Shown here one piece after another: positions 61,378-64,000 of a DNA stretch of 64,000 nucleotides (position 1 is its first letter; each line of letters opens with the position of its first letter). The translations under genes and the position numbers were made by a program. The stretch spans positions 1 through 64,000 of the forward strand of contig JAJKFJ010022341.1 in the NCBI GenBank assembly GCA_027382625.1. Direction: 5' to 3'. This DNA is from Tetmemena sp. SeJ-2015. Its lineage: Eukaryota > Ciliophora > Spirotrichea > Sporadotrichida > Oxytrichidae. The notes below the pieces were generated by a model. That model was not told the DNA's origin. It did not search any database and saw only the letters and a program-made list of their open reading frames with translations.

Positions 61378-62772
61378 TCACTGCGTCGCATCCATTTTTT
61401 CTAACTTCGCAATTGCCAGTTTCAAAGCCTCAAAACAGCGTTCGTCGATGGCGGTATGCAAGTTCTCGGCCATGATTTCTAGAGTTTTCGGAATCGGCGT
61501 GGCGCCGCGATAAGGGCGCTCAGCGGTAATCGCGTCAAAAATATCTGCTGTCGTAATAATTCTAGTTTCTAGACTAATGTCTTCAGCTTTCAAGCCCCGT
61601 GGATAACCAGTGCCATCTAGTTTTTCATGATGCGCAGCGGAAACTTTGGCTAATTCAGAAAATGCGGAGATACGCGATAAAATTGTTTCCGTGTAACTGG
61701 CATGCAATTTCACTTCATCCCATTCTGAGATATCCAATTTTCCTGCCTTATCCAATACGCTATTGCTAACCCCAAGTTTGCCCACATCATGCAATAAAGC
61801 GCCACGTTTCAGCCATCTTCGACGTTCAGGGCTCAAGTTCAACGCCTCGGCAATCAAATCCGTATATAAAGCAACCCGCGCACTATGACCACTGGTGTAA
61901 GGGCTCTTAGAATCAACTACCTGACCAAACGCCGCCGCGATATCGTCGAGATAATCCTCATCTAAAGGTACTTCATACGAACGCGGTTCAAGAGCAACAA
62001 CACGACTGGTAATATCATCCGCGCGCAAAGCAAGCCAAAACTCTTCTTTGTCGGCGACTCGCTCAAAAGCGTCAACCAATAAAGGATCAAACCAAACACC
62101 CGAGCGCTCACGAATTTCATTCAATGCCGCTTCAGCACCATCCGCAATCTGAAACACATCGATCACTTGGGCAAGCAAGGCAATGCGAGAGAACATGGGT
62201 ATGGTGTCGGCTTTTAAACCATCTGGACGACCTTGACCATTGAAATGTTCATCAAGGCTGTAAATTCCTTGCGCCACGTCTTCTGAAAAACGCAATAGGC
62301 GCGCAATCTCGGCACCGCGTTGACATCGCGTGGCGATCAACTCCTGCGCAATATTGCGACCATCACGCAAGATCGTTAATACGCTACGAAATCGCTCAGC
62401 TAAACCCGCCTTTAAACCCGTATGTTTGAGAACAAAATGCAAGACCTGCGGCAAGCTGTCGCCGACGGTTTTAAAATCACGTTTAAATTGCAAATCATCG
62501 GTCAAATACAACTCGCAAATGCGCGCTGCATTGCTGCTACAGCCGAGATCCTTCAAGAGTAAGGTGTAATACAAATTCCACAGCTGGTCTTCCGGCAAAT
62601 GCATCTCTCGACCGATATGCATGCCAATCCAACAGCAACGTATGCAGTGCCCTTCCGGTTGCCCTTCAGTGATATCGAGCGCATGGCTGAGGGCACTGAT
62701 TAACTCAGAAAGTTTTAATCCCGGCACAGTCTGATTGCTGACACCTTCTTGAATCGTGATGACTTGTGGCAT
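61378..62772 (-). CDS. HD-GYP phosphodiesterase with a degenerate N-terminal HD region
   Basis: Probably hydrolyses cyclic-di-GMP. The C-terminal half has all HD-GYP marks: GHSARVALYTDLI, LLHDVGKLGVSN, HHEKLDGTGYPRGLKAEDI and TTADIFDAITAERPYRGATP. The N-terminal 280 residues look like a second, worn HD domain (HCIRCCWIGMHIGR, LDEHFNGQGRPDGL) without a complete HD pair. Both parts are in one frame of 464 residues. It is transcribed alone; a hairpin lies upstream at 62848. It is the only HD-GYP protein in the window likely to be active. Confidence 0.9.
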   Translation of the reverse strand: MPQVITIQEGVSNQTVPGLKLSELISALSHALDITEGQPEGHCIRCCWIGMHIGREMHLPEDQLWNLYYTLLLKDLGCSSNAARICELYLTDDLQFKRDFKTVGDSLPQVLHFVLKHTGLKAGLAERFRSVLTILRDGRNIAQELIATRCQRGAEIARLLRFSEDVAQGIYSLDEHFNGQGRPDGLKADTIPMFSRIALLAQVIDVFQIADGAEAALNEIRERSGVWFDPLLVDAFERVADKEEFWLALRADDITSRVVALEPRSYEVPLDEDYLDDIAAAFGQVVDSKSPYTSGHSARVALYTDLIAEALNLSPERRRWLKRGALLHDVGKLGVSNSVLDKAGKLDISEWDEVKLHASYTETILSRISAFSELAKVSAAHHEKLDGTGYPRGLKAEDISLETRIITTADIFDAITAERPYRGATPIPKTLEIMAENLHTAIDERCFEALKLAIAKLEKMDATQ

Positions 62773-62847
62773 ATGGCATCCCCTTGCGCGCTCAACAACT
62801 CGATGATCGAATTTAGTAAGGCAAAGAATACATCAAAGCAACAAATT

Positions 62848-62877
62848 TTGCCGAGAAGAAACCTCGCTTCTCGGCAA
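62848..62877 (-). terminator. Intrinsic terminator after the beta-propeller gene
   Basis: Perfect 11-base stem (TTGCCGAGAAG with its complement), eight-base loop, then a weak T run on the minus strand. Confidence 0.75.
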
Positions 62878-62923
62878 GACAAATCAAGCTCAACAAAGCT
62901 TGTTCAATTCGCTAGGCTAGATG

Positions 62924-64000
62924 CTATTTACCAATCGCAAACAGAATCGCATTATTAATTGCATAAACTTTTCCGTCTGCGCCAACCGCTGTTGGCGTGT
63001 ATGACTCGCCCAATCCGCTGGTCAAGCGAATCTTTTCACTTAACTTATTTGTGCTTAAATCCCAACGATACAGAAATCCATCTTCACTATTCACGATCAC
63101 CGATTTGGTAAAAGGATCAACCGCAGCAGTATTAATACACCATTCAATAAAGCCACCAGGCACATTCGGGTCAGGTGTTGGCGCCAACATCGTCATTACC
63201 TCTTTCATTACTTTCACGTTCGCAAAATCGTCGTCCTGCGCATTGTGCGGATCGATAATCGCAATTTCGTTCATGCCATCACCGGAGCCCGCACGTTCGT
63301 AATTGTTATATTTCACCATTAGCAAATAGGAAGAATTACCTGTGTAGCTAGGAACTAAATTTGCTGGCACTACCGATGGCGTATCATCCCAGCCAAATGA
63401 TCCTGGCAATTTCGTTTGCGACAAATCGGCATTAAAATGCAGTAACCAACCACGTGCATTATGCGAACCGTAAGTTTTCTCTAAAACACCGATATACACA
63501 TCGCCATCCGGGCCAACCAAAGGCGACGCCGTGCTATCGTCAGAAATATTCGCGGGGCCATTCTCATTCGGATCGATTAGCTGAACCTTGGACTTTAGAG
63601 CTAGACTCGCCGTATCAAGTGCCAACAAATACCCCGTCTGACGCACCCCAGTGGCGATATTGTCGTTGGCAACCACATACAAGGTTTTTTGATCTTTAGA
63701 AACCGCAAACGCACTATTGGTCGCTGGCTTTGCCACTCCTGTACCGGGCGCCAAATTCGCGATGCTGACCCAATTCGCTTTACCATGGGCAGTGATGCGC
63801 GCCACACCGCTACTTAACCCAGCGGGATTGCCATTGGTGGCAATATAGCCAAAATAAACATTATTCTGTGTGTCGATCGTAATCGGAGTATTGATGATGA
63901 CTGCTTTATCCATCGCGGCTTTATTGGCGTTATAGACAGCGTCACCATAAAACACGATGCTTTTCAAACTACCACTTGTGGCATCCGCATCTTCTCGATA
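62924..64000 (-). CDS. Beta-propeller/PQQ-like protein, N-terminus beyond window
   Basis: At least 359 residues are visible, and the frame is open to the right edge, so the start lies outside. Repeats of about 40-50 residues have the pattern of a beta-propeller: NVYFGYIATNGNPAGLSSG, TLYVVANDNIATG, DVYIGVLEKTYGSHNARGWL, SVIVNSEDGFLYRWDLSTN and KVYAINNAILFAIGK. This resembles PQQ-dehydrogenase-type or outer-membrane propeller repeats, but no catalytic residues are in view. The end is TAA with a terminator 46 bases later. The function cannot be given. Confidence 0.75.
   Translation of the reverse strand, partial: YREDADATSGSLKSIVFYGDAVYNANKAAMDKAVIINTPITIDTQNNVYFGYIATNGNPAGLSSGVARITAHGKANWVSIANLAPGTGVAKPATNSAFAVSKDQKTLYVVANDNIATGVRQTGYLLALDTASLALKSKVQLIDPNENGPANISDDSTASPLVGPDGDVYIGVLEKTYGSHNARGWLLHFNADLSQTKLPGSFGWDDTPSVVPANLVPSYTGNSSYLLMVKYNNYERAGSGDGMNEIAIIDPHNAQDDDFANVKVMKEVMTMLAPTPDPNVPGGFIEWCINTAAVDPFTKSVIVNSEDGFLYRWDLSTNKLSEKIRLTSGLGESYTPTAVGADGKVYAINNAILFAIGK

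Overview
The window looks like a piece of a betaproteobacterial chromosome, most likely Burkholderiales and close to Oxalobacteraceae (Undibacterium-like). This is inferred from gene content and order: RNB exoribonuclease, TonB-like protein, aroE and mtgA in one block; a TlpA-like thioredoxin, aroQ, accB, accC, prmA and a zinc-ribbon/DUF3426 gene in another; and single DUF3579 and DUF2322 genes. Base composition is moderate, by eye slightly under half G+C, except for a GC-richer repeat array at the left end. No rRNA, tRNA, CRISPR, prophage, insertion sequence or plasmid feature was seen.

Layout. 1-9001 (minus strand): a type I secretion operon encoding an ABC exporter, an HlyD-type adaptor, a LuxR-type regulator and a very large LapA-like adhesin of Calx-beta-type repeats that runs off the left edge. 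9194-17464 (minus): corA, mtgA, aroE, a TonB-like protein, an RNase II/R-type exonuclease, ubiC, a YqiA-like esterase and mpl. 17600-24337 (plus): a conserved hypothetical gene, a TlpA-like thioredoxin, aroQ, accB, accC, prmA and a zinc-ribbon protein. 24384-26445 (minus): an HD-GYP-like protein that has lost its HD pair, followed by a two-receiver response regulator. 26682-29576: a divergent nagX / AmpG-like transporter pair. 29744-41223: prfC, class III alcohol dehydrogenase, sppA, a membrane-anchored XRE regulator with an exported protein, a GNAT acetyltransferase, clpB and a hypothetical gene. 41325-49915 (minus): an N-acetylglucosamine operon (sugar kinase, GntR regulator, nagA, SIS-type deaminase, nagZ) and its TonB-dependent receptor. 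50643-64000: membrane and metabolic genes, a lemA-TPM-TPM operon, an amidohydrolase, an HD-GYP protein and a partial beta-propeller protein.

How genes may work together. The receptor, AmpG-like carrier, kinase, deacetylase, deaminase, NagX and NagZ form a plausible amino-sugar uptake and catabolism pathway. Its units share a GGTATT-N5-GGTATT element that I propose as the operator of the GntR regulator. The adhesin has a LapA-like N-terminus with a dialanine motif, so its surface retention may be controlled by a LapD/LapG system, which is not in this window.

Quality warning. At least thirteen genes, including normally essential ones such as accC, are broken by one- or two-base indels, mostly in homopolymers. 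The first roughly 245 bases are an error-rich copy of the adhesin repeat. I read these as sequencing or assembly errors and annotate such genes across the breaks.
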